A stretch of 64,000 bases of DNA. It comes from JACVRX01 sp963819885 (GTDB lineage: Bacteria; Actinomycetota; Actinomycetes; Jiangellales; Jiangellaceae). Location of the stretch: contig CAWFXV010000008.1 of the NCBI GenBank assembly GCA_963819885.1, positions 1 to 64,000 of the forward strand, written 5' to 3'. Made by a program: the position numbers and the translations under genes. Numbering within the stretch: position 1 is the stretch's first letter; each line of letters opens with the position of its first letter. The notes below the pieces were generated by a model. It was not told where the DNA came from and made no database searches. It saw only the letters and a program-made list of their open reading frames with translations. This document shows, one piece after another, positions 35,754 through 44,308 of this stretch.

Positions 35754-37024
35754 GATCGGTCACCCCCGCCCCGAGTCAGGAGCGCCCGATCCGATGTCGG
35801 CCCTGATCGGTCTGCACCGACCAGGTGCTCGGTGATCGTCTGCGCGTCGTGTCGGGCCCCGTCGATGAATTGGGAGTTACGACGGTGCATAAACCGCAGC
35901 CCGATGACGTAGAGGCCGGGAGCCGACGTCACTCCTCGGTACTGCTCGATGTCTCCGTGATCGTCGACGACGGGAACGCGCAGCCAGGAATAGCGATGAC
36001 GCAAGCCGGTTGCCCACACCACCGTGGAGATGCCGGCCGACCGTAGGTCCAAGGCGTGGGGACTGCCGCTCAGGATGACCGGGCGTACGGGGGTCGCAGG
36101 GAGCACCTCGTGCTCGAGCCCCGCTGTCATGACGTACTGGTCGATGGTGCGAATCGTGCGGCGCAGTCGCGCCTCAGCAGCGGCGGTCGACAACGATAGG
36201 TCGCCACACAGCCTCGCCCGGTATCCGTCCAGGTTGGCGAGCCGGCCGGTCACGAGGACACCGAGATCACGCAGCCGAGCCAGGTCGAGATCCGGAAGGC
36301 CTCGGTCGCCGGCCAGTTGGAGCGACGGCTCTTGTCGTGCCCGCCGTACGTCGTCGACGTCGTCGATGGTCCGTCCCAGTGCGCCGATCTGCTCGAGCCA
36401 CCACATGATGTCCATGCCGCGGTATCGCCTCGGCAGGCGCGTGTGCGCGCCGACCGAGAGCACGACATCCCGACCCGCTTGTCGCAGTTCGGACGCGATC
36501 TGCACGCCCGAAGCGGATGCGCCAACCACGAGCACGCCACCGTCCGGTAGTGCCGCGGGGTTGCGGTAGCGGTTCGTGTGGATCTGCCAGACGTCGGGGT
36601 GCAACCCCGTGGCAAGGGCGGGAACTCGTGGCCGCGGGCCGGCGGCCACGACAACGTTGCGCGCCGACCAGACGTTGCCGGTCGTGGTGACCCGGTAGCC
36701 GTTGTCGACGCGCCGCACATCCTGCACGGCGGTCCACTGTTCGATCGGCGGGTGGAAAGACCGCGCGTACGATTCGAGGTAGCCCACGAGTTCTGGCACC
36801 GCCATGAATTCCTCAGCATCCGGGCCCTGATAACGCCACATCGGCAGGCGGCTCATCCAGTTGGGCGTCAGCAATCGAAGCGAGTCCCACCTGGCGCTGC
36901 GCCAGCTTTCCGCCAGCCGGCCGCGATCGAGGACGACGTGGTCACGTCCGGCCTCGGTCAGGAGACGGCTGGTGGCCAGGCCAGCGTGCCCGGCGCCGAT
37001 CACAACGGTGTCGATGTGTCGCAT
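35750..37024 (-). CDS. Flavin-containing monooxygenase-like oxidoreductase
   Basis: 424 aa from ATG 37024, which has AAGGACGAG upstream; a TTG at 37054 would add ten residues. FAD motif TVVIGAGHAGLATSRLLTEAG, NADP motif VLVVGASASGVQIASELRQAG, and the late VWATGLRH motif show a CzcO/YdcS-type two-dinucleotide-binding flavoprotein. Uses NADPH and oxygen to oxidise a small substrate. Sits in a two-gene unit with the second flavin enzyme (4-base overlap). Confidence 0.85.
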   Translation of the reverse strand: MRHIDTVVIGAGHAGLATSRLLTEAGRDHVVLDRGRLAESWRSARWDSLRLLTPNWMSRLPMWRYQGPDAEEFMAVPELVGYLESYARSFHPPIEQWTAVQDVRRVDNGYRVTTTGNVWSARNVVVAAGPRPRVPALATGLHPDVWQIHTNRYRNPAALPDGGVLVVGASASGVQIASELRQAGRDVVLSVGAHTRLPRRYRGMDIMWWLEQIGALGRTIDDVDDVRRARQEPSLQLAGDRGLPDLDLARLRDLGVLVTGRLANLDGYRARLCGDLSLSTAAAEARLRRTIRTIDQYVMTAGLEHEVLPATPVRPVILSGSPHALDLRSAGISTVVWATGLRHRYSWLRVPVVDDHGDIEQYRGVTSAPGLYVIGLRFMHRRNSQFIDGARHDAQTITEHLVGADRSGPTSDRALLTRGGGDRS

Positions 37025-37044
37025 GGGTGTCTCGTCCTTAACAG

Positions 37045-37119
37045 GCGACTTCAATGATCAAGAACGCGGCAAACCGCTGACTGACCTCTGGAGAACGCGG
37101 ATTTGATCATTGAAGTCGC
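37045..37119. repeat. 75-bp element with 17-bp perfect terminal inverted repeats
   Basis: GCGACTTCAATGATCAA at 37045-37061 is the exact reverse complement of 37103-37119. Just inside each arm is a direct copy of GAACGCGG (37062 and 37093). The 41-bp centre has no gene. It lies in the gap between the flavin monooxygenase start and the OsmC stop. Could be a MITE-like insertion, an operator pair or a large stem-loop. Confidence 0.8.
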
Positions 37120-37153
37120 AAGTCGGATGGCTTGGCTGTCGCTGGTACCGGCC

Positions 37154-37724
37154 TCAGGCCACTGTGACGGCGATGTCGACCGGAACGGGGTTCGTCAGCA
37201 CGTCGAATACGGCAGACCGTGCCCGGGACCGTTCGACGATCTCCCGCAGCTTCTCCGGCGGAGCGTCGCCGGCGATCTTGAAGCTGACCCGGATCTGGTT
37301 GTAGCCGTTGCGGACTTCGTCGGACATGCCGAGAAGTCCGAGCAGGTTGATGTCGCCCTCGACGGTCGACTCGACCTCGGTGAGCTCGATACCCCGGGCA
37401 GCGGCGATGTTCGCCAGCCCGGATGTCAGGCATGCCGCCAGCGCGGCGAGCACGTACTCGACCGGGGCGGGTCCGTTGTCCTGCGCCGACCAACACTTCA
37501 GGATGATCGGCGTCGATGACGGTCTCGTGCTTGTGCTCGAGTTCCTGACCGGCGCCGTAGAAGCCATGTATCGACGACCGGTTGTGGGTGCCCTTCACCC
37601 ACCTGTTGCTGGCCCGGAACTGGAACGCGGCTATTTCCGGCTGGGCTCTGACCGCGTCGAGGGTGGCGAACAGTGTCGGGGTGTCGACCCCGTTGAGCGG
37701 TGCGCGCTCGGTTGTGGTGGTCAT
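37154..37724 (-). CDS. OsmC-family peroxidase-like protein, one frameshift
   Basis: About 190 aa when bridged. ATG 37724 with AAAGGGG upstream starts MTTTTERAPLNGVDTP. After HETVIDADHPEVLVGA a one-base insertion near 37480 shifts to GPAPVEYVLAALAACLTSGLANIAAA, which carries the conserved OsmC Cys (AACLT) and preceding Glu (PVEYVL). Catalytic first Cys would be in the N-terminal part, but no Cys is seen there, so it may belong to the OsmC branch with one Cys. Family members detoxify organic hydroperoxides. Start overlaps the stop of the small zinc-ribbon gene (ATGA). Confidence 0.8.
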
Positions 37725-37933
37725 TGCAGACCCCTTTCTGGGTGCGGACTGTGGGAAATGTAGGAAGGCGACCTTCCCGGAACCTTCCGGCCTTCGTTGT
37801 CGGGCCGGTCGTTCTGCAGATACCTGTCGATGGAGCGAACGTTGTGGCCTGGCGTGGATACCAGCGGAAGATCTGCACCACAGTGACGGCAGGTTGAGCG
37901 CTGCGGTACGGCGTGCAACCCGCGTTTGCGCAT
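37721..37933 (-). CDS. Small zinc-ribbon-like protein upstream of OsmC
   Basis: 70 aa, ATG 37933. The sequence TCRHCGADLPLVSTPGH has a CxxC knuckle with a trailing His and resembles the N-terminus of short actinobacterial zinc-ribbon proteins. The second Cys pair is missing, so a frameshift may have changed its C-terminal half. Support for the gene: its stop overlaps the OsmC start by four bases, and it begins 21 bases inside a perfect palindromic operator (37954-37973). Probably the first gene of the OsmC operon. Confidence 0.5.
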   Translation of the reverse strand: MRKRGLHAVPQRSTCRHCGADLPLVSTPGHNVRSIDRYLQNDRPDNEGRKVPGRSPSYISHSPHPERGLQ

Positions 37934-37953
37934 GGCACACGGTGGCCTCCTTG

Positions 37954-37973
37954 ATTCGGTCGATCGACCGAAT
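37954..37973. promoter_or_regulatory. TetR operator 1 (20-bp perfect palindrome)
   Basis: ATTCGGTCGATCGACCGAAT is fully self-complementary. Lies just upstream of the zinc-ribbon/OsmC operon. Shares its TCGGTCGATCGACCGA core with operator 2, 64 bp away centre to centre (about six helical turns), so cooperative or looping binding is possible. Confidence 0.8.
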
Positions 37974-38019
37974 ATGAGCACGAGCTTGAGCTTTACAGCG
38001 ACGAGCGCTATTGTCAAGG

Positions 38020-38035
38020 TCGGTCGATCGACCGA
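38020..38035. promoter_or_regulatory. TetR operator 2 (16-bp perfect palindrome)
   Basis: TCGGTCGATCGACCGA, identical to the core of operator 1. Ends about 22 bases before the TetR start, so it should allow autorepression. Confidence 0.8.
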
Positions 38036-38056
38036 TTCCTGGAAGGGACGTATGCC

Positions 38057-38698
38057 GTGATGACCGTCGTCGCCGCCGACACCCGCACGCTGATCCTGGA
38101 GGCGGCCCGGCGCCGGCTGCTGGCCGACGGCTATGCCGGTCTGTCGACCCGCGGGGTCGCCGAGGAGGCGCGGGTGCCGCTGAGTCAGCTGCATTACCAC
38201 TTCGGTTCCAAGCAGGGCCTCATCCTGGCGCTGCTCGAACAGGAGAACCAGCGCCGCCTGGAGCGGCAGACCCGCATGTATGCGCAGGACGAACCGTTGT
38301 GGCGGCGATACGAGCGAGCCTGCGACTACCTGGAGGACGACCTCGACTCCGGCTATGTGCGGGTGCTGCAGGAGATGATCGCCGCCGGCTGGTCCAACTC
38401 CGACGTCGGGGACGCGGTCCGACAGCTGCTGGGCGGTTGGTGCCAGCTGCTAACCGCCGTGGCCCTGGAGGCCGAGGAGCGCCATGGCCCGCTCGGCCCG
38501 TTCACCGCCGACGAGGCGGCCGCGCTGATCGTCTCCGCATTCATGGGCGCGGAAGCTCTGCTGCTGCTCGGCTTCGACCGCGAGGTGATGCCGATCCGCT
38601 CGGCGCTGCGTCGGATCGGTGTGGTGATCAGGCAACTCGAAGACGGTTCAGCGAGTCAAAGGAGGATCGACGATGCGCGCGTGTCAGCCGGTCAGTGA
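38057..38698 (+). CDS. TetR-family regulator of the OsmC/hydrolase-glycosyltransferase locus
   Basis: 213 aa. HTH at about 10-58 (TLILEAARRRLLADGYAGLS, GVAEEARVPLSQLHYHFGSKQGL). The rest is the helical ligand-binding domain. GTG 38057 (or ATG 38060) follows GGAAGGGA. A three-codon frame ATG-CCG-TGA at 38052-38060 overlaps the start and may tune translation. It is divergent from the zinc-ribbon/OsmC genes and overlaps the downstream fusion gene by 26 bases. Two identical palindromes in the promoter gap are its likely binding sites. Confidence 0.9.
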   Translation: MMTVVAADTRTLILEAARRRLLADGYAGLSTRGVAEEARVPLSQLHYHFGSKQGLILALLEQENQRRLERQTRMYAQDEPLWRRYERACDYLEDDLDSGYVRVLQEMIAAGWSNSDVGDAVRQLLGGWCQLLTAVALEAEERHGPLGPFTADEAAALIVSAFMGAEALLLLGFDREVMPIRSALRRIGVVIRQLEDGSASQRRIDDARVSAGQ

Positions 38699-40769
38699 CG
38701 GATACGTCGAGCGCGACGGAGTCAAGATCCACTACGAGGTCTACGGCGAAGGTGAGCCGACGGTCCTGCTCATGCCGACGTGGTCGATCATTCACTCGCG
38801 GCACTGGAAAATGCAGATCCCCTACCTGGCCCGGCACTGCCGCGTGCTGACGTTCGACGGGCGCGGCAACGGCCGCTCGGACCGCCCAGCCGAACCCGAT
38901 GCGTACCGCGAAGAGGATTTCGCCGCCGACGCGCTCGCGGTGATGGATGCGACCGGCACCGAGCGGGCGGTGCTGGTGTCGCTCTCTCGGGGCGCGGAAC
39001 GGTCGCTGCACCTCGCCGCGAGTCAACCGGAGCGGGTTGACAAGCTGGTATTCATCGCGCCGGCTCTGCCACTGCCGCCAGCAACCCCGCGCCTGAAGGC
39101 GATGCAGGAGTTCGGTGAGCCGCGCAACGAGTTCGTCGGCTGGGGCAAGTGGAACCGCCACTACTGGGTCGAGCACTACGAGGACTTCCTCGAGTTCTTC
39201 TTCTCGCAGTGTTTCACCGAGCCGCATTCGACGAAGCAGCACGAGGATTGCGTCGGCTGGGGGCTCGAGACGGACGCCGAGACGCTGGTCGCGACCCAGC
39301 TCGCGCCGCGGCTTCAGGACGAGGAGAGCGTCCGCGAGCTGCTGTCGCGCATCAACTGTCCCTTGCTTGTGATCCACGGGAGCGACGACGCCGTGCGGCC
39401 CTGCGCTTCCGGCGCACGACTCGCGGAGCTGGCGGGCGGCGAGCTCGTCGTGCTCGAGGGGTCGGGGCACCTGCTCCATGCCCGCGATCCGGTCAAGGTC
39501 AACCTGCTGCTGCGCGACTTCGTGAAGCCGGCCCCGCCGGCTGGGCGTTGGGTGCGCGGGAAATCCCGTCGCAAGCGGGCGCTCTACATCTCGTCGCCGA
39601 TCGGCCTCGGCCATGCCCAGCGCGACATCGCGATCGCCGCCGAGCTGCGCAAGCTCCACCCCGACCTCGAAATCGACTGGCTCGCTCAGCACCCAGTGAC
39701 AACGGTGCTTCAGGCGCACGGTGAGCGGATCCACCCGGCCAGCGCGTTACTGGCGAACGAATCCCGCCACATCGAGAGCGAGTCGGCGGAGCACGACCTG
39801 CACTGCTTCCAGGCGATCCGCCGCATGGACGAGATCCTGCTCGCCAACTTCATGGTGTTCCACGACGTCGTGCGCGACGAGCAGTACGACGTCTGGATCG
39901 GCGACGAGGCCTGGGAGCTCGACTACTTCCTGCACGAGAACCCCGAGCAGAAGCAGGCGGCCTATGTGTGGCTGACCGACTTTGTCGGCTGGCTGCCCAT
40001 GCCGGATGGCGGCGAGCGCGAAGCGTTCGTGACCGCCGACTACAACGCGGAGATGATCGAGCACATCGCGCGCTTCCCGCGAGTGCGCGACCAGGCGATC
40101 TTCGTCGGCACCGAGGACGACATCGTTCCCGACGCGTTCGGCCCGGAGCTGCCGCTGATCCGCGACTGGACGCGTGAGCACTACTCCTTTGCCGACTACG
40201 TCACCGGGTTCGATCCGTCCGACTTCGCCGACCGAGCGGCGCTCCGGCATGAGCTCGGCTACCGAGACGACGAGCAGGTCTGCATCGTCACCGTTGGCGG
40301 CTCGGGGGTCGGCGAGCACCTGCTGCGGCGGGTGATCGAGGCATTTCCGGAGGCGAAGCGGCGAGTGCCGGCATTGCGGATGGTGGTCGTCACTGGACCG
40401 CGGATCGATCCGGGCGCGCTTCCGCAACACGAGGGGCTCGAGCTACGCGCCTACGTCCATGGGCTGTACCGGCACCTCGCCGCCTGTGACCTCGCGGTCG
40501 TGCAGGGCGGCCTGACGACGTGCATGGAGCTGACGGCGAACCGCAGGCCGTTCCTGTACTTCCCTCTGGCCCACCACTTCGAGCAGAACTTCCACGTGGC
40601 CCACCGCCTCGATCGCTACGGGGCGGGCCGGCGGATGGACTACGCCACCACTGACGCCGACGCGATCGCCGCCGCGATCGCCGCTGACATCGGACGCGCA
40701 GTTGACTACCGGCTGGTTGCGACAGACGGTGCCACCCGGGCCGCGAGCCTCATCGCCGAACTCGTCTGA
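38673..40769 (+). CDS. Alpha/beta-hydrolase-glycosyltransferase (GT-B) fusion
   Basis: 698 aa. Residues 5-275 are an alpha/beta hydrolase: FDGRGNGRSDRP, nucleophile elbow SLSRGAERSL (Ser at the normal G-x-S-x-G position, first Gly replaced by Ser), IHGSDDAVRP for Asp and GSGHLLHARDP for His. After a basic linker (GKSRRKRALYISS), residues 300-690 form a UGT/MurG-like glycosyltransferase with HGLYRHLAACDLAVVQGGLTTCMEL as donor site. ATG 38673 has AAAGGAGG upstream and lies inside the TetR gene, so both are coupled. Could glycosylate and hydrolyse or load an aglycone. Reaction unknown. Confidence 0.88.
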   Translation: MRACQPVSDGYVERDGVKIHYEVYGEGEPTVLLMPTWSIIHSRHWKMQIPYLARHCRVLTFDGRGNGRSDRPAEPDAYREEDFAADALAVMDATGTERAVLVSLSRGAERSLHLAASQPERVDKLVFIAPALPLPPATPRLKAMQEFGEPRNEFVGWGKWNRHYWVEHYEDFLEFFFSQCFTEPHSTKQHEDCVGWGLETDAETLVATQLAPRLQDEESVRELLSRINCPLLVIHGSDDAVRPCASGARLAELAGGELVVLEGSGHLLHARDPVKVNLLLRDFVKPAPPAGRWVRGKSRRKRALYISSPIGLGHAQRDIAIAAELRKLHPDLEIDWLAQHPVTTVLQAHGERIHPASALLANESRHIESESAEHDLHCFQAIRRMDEILLANFMVFHDVVRDEQYDVWIGDEAWELDYFLHENPEQKQAAYVWLTDFVGWLPMPDGGEREAFVTADYNAEMIEHIARFPRVRDQAIFVGTEDDIVPDAFGPELPLIRDWTREHYSFADYVTGFDPSDFADRAALRHELGYRDDEQVCIVTVGGSGVGEHLLRRVIEAFPEAKRRVPALRMVVVTGPRIDPGALPQHEGLELRAYVHGLYRHLAACDLAVVQGGLTTCMELTANRRPFLYFPLAHHFEQNFHVAHRLDRYGAGRRMDYATTDADAIAAAIAADIGRAVDYRLVATDGATRAASLIAELV

Positions 40770-42447
40770 AAGCGGTCTCGCTGCGCATCGAGACCGATGA
40801 GGTGCGTTCGAGCAGCGATCTGGCGTCCAGGAACGCCGCTGGCGCCGGCCCTTCAGCGGTGGCCTGCGCCAAGACGGCTGAACGGAACTGATCATCCTCG
40901 CCGAGCCGGTATACCAGCTCGCTCACCACCAGCGGCGACAGCTCGTCGACCTCGTCGGCGGCGATGTCGAGCAGGTCGCCGACCGCCGCGCGGACTTGGT
41001 CGTCGGTCAGTTCACCAAGGGCTGCCCGTAGTCGGGACACCGGCTGCTGTCCGGCCGCCGACGGGCCTTCGAGTGCGGCAGTCCTGGGCAACTCCGGGAG
41101 CCCGGCTCGAAGCAGGGCGACGGCGTCGGCGATGCCGACGCCGTACAGGCGCTGCCAGCCGTTGCTGATCCAGTTGGGCGGTACCCGGTGTCCGTGGCTG
41201 CGCAGCAACGACAAGAACGCATTCTGGACGTTGGCCCTGCCGTACTGCTGGCGGATGCGCTCGGGACCGTGGTGCGCCAGCCACAGCGCGGCGAGGCCCG
41301 CCAGCACCGCAACCGAGTAGGAGGTGCCGTTGCTGCGCGAGACGACGAATCCGGGCGGGGTGGTATCCAGCACGACTCGGGCCGCCCAGACGCTCTCGCC
41401 CGGTGCCGAGATGTCGACGGCCGCGCCACGCGACGAGTCGGGCCATGGCTCGCTGTCGCAGTTGGTAGCGGCCACTGCGAGGCATTCGGGGTAGGACGCC
41501 GGCGCGACGACGAACGAGACCTTGTTGCCGGCCGCGGCCATCACGATCAAGCCGTCGGCAACTGCTGCGCGGATGGCCTCTTGCAGCCCGATGAACCCCC
41601 GCCCACCCAGCGACATCGAGATGATGTGGCAGCCGCGTTCACGGGCCAGGTTCACCGCTCGCGCGACATCGCCGTCGAGCACCTGTACCACGCTCTTGAT
41701 CGCCCGGAAGGGAACGAGGGTCGCCAATGGCGCGACACCGCTGATCTCGCCACGCTCACGTCCGGCAATGACACTGCCCGTCGAGGTGCCGTGGCCCGGC
41801 GAGTCCAGGACCGCGAAGAAGGCGCGCCGCAGCGGATCGCGGGCGTCATCGTCGTCGTCGATGATGTCGAAGTCGGAGCGGAGGTCCAACGCGGCGCGTT
41901 CCAACTCGGGATGATCGCTGTAGCCGGTGTCGATGTGCCCGATGCGGATGCCTTCACCGCGACTGAGTCCGCCTGGCTCGGGCGGCACCAGCCACGCCTC
42001 GCGGGCAAGCACGTCGTCCAGAGCCCAGGTCTTCCGCCGCGAGCATGCACGGTGATCAGGGCCATCTCCCGCAGCCTCCGGTGCCGGATGGCTCGAGGGG
42101 ACGGTGCCGGACTCCGCACCGAACGCGGTCGACGGGACGTCGGGCTCGACCACCAGATCTGCCTCGCGGCTGAGCCGGTGAGCCACGTCGTAGGCGAGGC
42201 GGCTCTGGTCGTATGCCGGTACCGATGGAACTGCTCCGCTGACCACCCACCAGCGCCTGAGCTCGACCGGCCGCACGTTACCGAACAGCCGCTCGAGCCC
42301 CCAGGGATCGCCCGCGACGTCCGAAGGCCCCAGCTGCCGCCGAACGGCCTGACGGAGATGCCGCTCTGACTCGTCCTTGCGGGTCATGCCCGCGGGCAGC
42401 TGGACCAGCAGTCGCAACCAACCTTGCGACGGATCCGGAAAACGCAT
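40750..42447 (-). CDS. Subtilisin-like serine protease (S8)
   Basis: 565 aa from ATG 42447 (GGGAGGGG upstream). No signal peptide. Catalytic residues: D173 (GHIDTGYSDHP), H219 (DSPGHGTSTGS), oxyanion N308 (AAAGN), S376 (SNGTSYSVAVLAG). N-terminal 140 residues do not resemble the usual propeptide. The C-terminal 110 residues are helical (LTDDQVRAAVGDLLDIAADE). Like the first subtilase it seems intracellular. Its 3' end overlaps the convergent hydrolase-glycosyltransferase gene by 20 bases. It is divergent from the YjqB-like gene. Confidence 0.88.
   Translation of the reverse strand: MRFPDPSQGWLRLLVQLPAGMTRKDESERHLRQAVRRQLGPSDVAGDPWGLERLFGNVRPVELRRWWVVSGAVPSVPAYDQSRLAYDVAHRLSREADLVVEPDVPSTAFGAESGTVPSSHPAPEAAGDGPDHRACSRRKTWALDDVLAREAWLVPPEPGGLSRGEGIRIGHIDTGYSDHPELERAALDLRSDFDIIDDDDDARDPLRRAFFAVLDSPGHGTSTGSVIAGRERGEISGVAPLATLVPFRAIKSVVQVLDGDVARAVNLARERGCHIISMSLGGRGFIGLQEAIRAAVADGLIVMAAAGNKVSFVVAPASYPECLAVAATNCDSEPWPDSSRGAAVDISAPGESVWAARVVLDTTPPGFVVSRSNGTSYSVAVLAGLAALWLAHHGPERIRQQYGRANVQNAFLSLLRSHGHRVPPNWISNGWQRLYGVGIADAVALLRAGLPELPRTAALEGPSAAGQQPVSRLRAALGELTDDQVRAAVGDLLDIAADEVDELSPLVVSELVYRLGEDDQFRSAVLAQATAEGPAPAAFLDARSLLERTSSVSMRSETAFRRVRR
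40773..40796. terminator. Terminator hairpin between convergent genes
   Basis: 8-bp stem CGGTCTCG/CGAGACCG with an 8-nt loop, four bases after the plus-strand stop at 40769. It lies within the last codons of the minus-strand subtilase. No T-run. Confidence 0.55.
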
Positions 42448-42602
42448 CGCACCCCTCCCGAACATTCCACCGAGTTCGAGCAGATCATTGCCGTATGAGC
42501 CACCCGCTAGGGTGGATTCACCATGGCATACACGGCCGATCCGCGCGTTGACCCCGGCTGGTCCGGGCCGGCCCGAGTTGAAGAGTAAGGCTGATTCCGG
42601 CA

Positions 42603-43493
42603 ATGGGAGAAGCACAGTTAGACCTGGTGGATGTTCCCGGCGGCATCGAGTTGTCCCAGGAGCAGGTGTGCTTCTCGGTGGGAGCATTCGCAGTGCTGGG
42701 ACTCACGGTTCCTGACGACTTCAACCGCCCCGGAGCCCGGACCCAAGTCCTGCTCAGTGACCGAGACCTGCATGCCATCGTCACGGTGGCTGCCGTCCTA
42801 CCTGAGGTTGGTCCCGACGACGCGATGGTCGCGATGGGGGATCCCGATCGACTTTTTGCCGGAGCTGAGCCTTCGGCAACAGTGTCGGTAACGACCGACG
42901 TCCTCGCCGCGGAGCAACTTCTCGAGACGGTGACCACATCCGGAGACGTGGCGGTGATCGCCCCGCACGGCGGTGCGATCGAACGTCACACGGATGCGCA
43001 GGCGAGCATGGTCGCCGACGATCCTCGGCTGGACGTCGACCTATGGGCCTGCGCCGGGCGAGGTGTCGATCAGTTCCGTCGTCTGCACATCACCAGCGAC
43101 GACCTCAGCGAGCAGTCCTTCCCCGGCTTCCGCGCCCTGCTTGGGCGAGAACACCGTATTGCCGTCTCCTTCCACGGCTTCAACTCGGCGACAAAACCCG
43201 GCACTACTACCGCGTTGGATGTCATCGTGGGTGGCCAGTTCGACGTCGACCGCAGATATGAGCTTGCGGATCGGATCCGACACGCACTGACTGGCCAGCA
43301 GACATTCGCCGTTTACGTGGCCACAGCATGTAGCGATCCCTTTGCCGGTCTGTCGCCGCGCAATATGGTCAATCGACTGGCTGGACCAGGAGGAATACAA
43401 ATCGAACAATCGAGCAGATTGCGGCAATTCCATGATGGCCCGCGGCTGGTCGCCAAGGCCGTGGCCGATGCACTTCTGGCAGTGGGTGTCTGA
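42603..43493 (+). CDS. Poly-gamma-glutamate hydrolase/YjqB-family protein
   Basis: 296 aa. VAVIAPHGGAIERHTDAQAS and a later AVSFHGFNSA are the metal/catalytic motifs of the YjqB (phage replication-related, DUF867) family, zinc amidohydrolases that cleave gamma-glutamyl polymers. The N-terminal 110 residues hold an extra beta domain. No signal peptide, unlike phage-released PGA hydrolases that act outside, so its location is unclear. It starts 155 bases from the divergent subtilase start. ATG 42603 has GGCA only weakly resembling a ribosome site. Confidence 0.75.
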   Translation: MGEAQLDLVDVPGGIELSQEQVCFSVGAFAVLGLTVPDDFNRPGARTQVLLSDRDLHAIVTVAAVLPEVGPDDAMVAMGDPDRLFAGAEPSATVSVTTDVLAAEQLLETVTTSGDVAVIAPHGGAIERHTDAQASMVADDPRLDVDLWACAGRGVDQFRRLHITSDDLSEQSFPGFRALLGREHRIAVSFHGFNSATKPGTTTALDVIVGGQFDVDRRYELADRIRHALTGQQTFAVYVATACSDPFAGLSPRNMVNRLAGPGGIQIEQSSRLRQFHDGPRLVAKAVADALLAVGV

Positions 43494-43531
43494 CTACATG
43501 CCGGGTCAAGGGGCAGCGGGTCGGCGGAGGA

Positions 43532-43945
43532 TCAGGTCTGCGGCCCGGCGATGTTGACCATCCAGGACGTGCCGAAGCGGTCGACGCACAGACCGAACTC
43601 GTCACCCCACATCTGCTTCTCCAGGGGGACCGACACCGAACCGCCGTCGGACAGCTTCTCCCAGTACCCCCGCAGCTCGTCGGCGTCGTCTCCGCTCAGG
43701 CTCACCGCGACGTTGTCACCCGGGTTGAGCTCAGTGCCGGGCGGGTTGTCGGCGCCCATGAGCGCGAGACCGCTGTCGGTCTCCAGCATGCCGTGCATGA
43801 TCTTGTCGGCTTCCGGCGCGTCCGGCGCGCCGTATTCGCCGAAGGTGTTCATCGTCAAGGTGCCGCCGAAGACCCCTTGGTAGAACTGCATGGCTTCCCG
43901 CGCATTGCCGGGAAAGCTGATGTACGGGTTGAGACGAGAGGCCAC
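43532..43945 (-). CDS. VOC/PhnB-like glyoxalase-fold protein
   Basis: 137 aa, GTG start with AAGGAGGG upstream. LNPYISFPGNAREAMQFYQGVFGG and VSLSGDDADELRGYW plus MWGDEFGLCVDRFGTSWMVNI match the PhnB/YjdN family of the VOC superfamily (DxFG and WG motifs). Metal-binding enzymatic role not assigned. Convergent with the YjqB gene. Confidence 0.88.
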   Translation of the reverse strand: MASRLNPYISFPGNAREAMQFYQGVFGGTLTMNTFGEYGAPDAPEADKIMHGMLETDSGLALMGADNPPGTELNPGDNVAVSLSGDDADELRGYWEKLSDGGSVSVPLEKQMWGDEFGLCVDRFGTSWMVNIAGPQT

Positions 43946-44083
43946 CAGACCCTCCTTGGTCGAGGTCGACGGTTGGGTCCCTGCAGACTAGTGGGTTGCG
44001 GCGCCGGCTTGGCCCCTTGTGGTCGGGCGATCACTCCAGTAGGACTGTCCAGACGGGTGTGCCGGGTCTGCGAGGAGGTTCGG

Positions 44084-44308
44084 ATGAGCGTTTACCGGGT
44101 GACGGATGTCATCGGCACCAGTGCGGAGTCCTGGGAGGCCGCCGCATCAGAGGCCATCGAAACCGCACGTCAGACGATCCGCGATCTCCGAGTGGCCGAA
44201 GTCGTCGCTCAAGACATCCATCTGACCGAGGACGGCGGCATCACCTATCGCACGAAGCTTCGCATTTCGTTCAAGTACGAGAGCGGGTCGCCAGCCGGTA
44301 CTTCCTAA
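44084..44308 (+). CDS. Dodecin (flavin-storage protein)
   Basis: 74 aa, ATG with GAGGAGG upstream. SVYRVTDVIGTSAESWEAAA and a later VAEVVAQDIHL are typical of dodecins, beta-alpha-beta-beta proteins that assemble as dodecamers binding FMN/riboflavin or CoA. Length matches the family. A single gene 100 bases from the PhnB-like start; no flavin biosynthesis genes nearby. Confidence 0.9.
   Translation: MSVYRVTDVIGTSAESWEAAASEAIETARQTIRDLRVAEVVAQDIHLTEDGGITYRTKLRISFKYESGSPAGTS

Noticed and set aside
41188..42369. 393-aa plus-strand open frame
   Set aside because: Antisense of the second subtilase. Composition is unlike a real protein.
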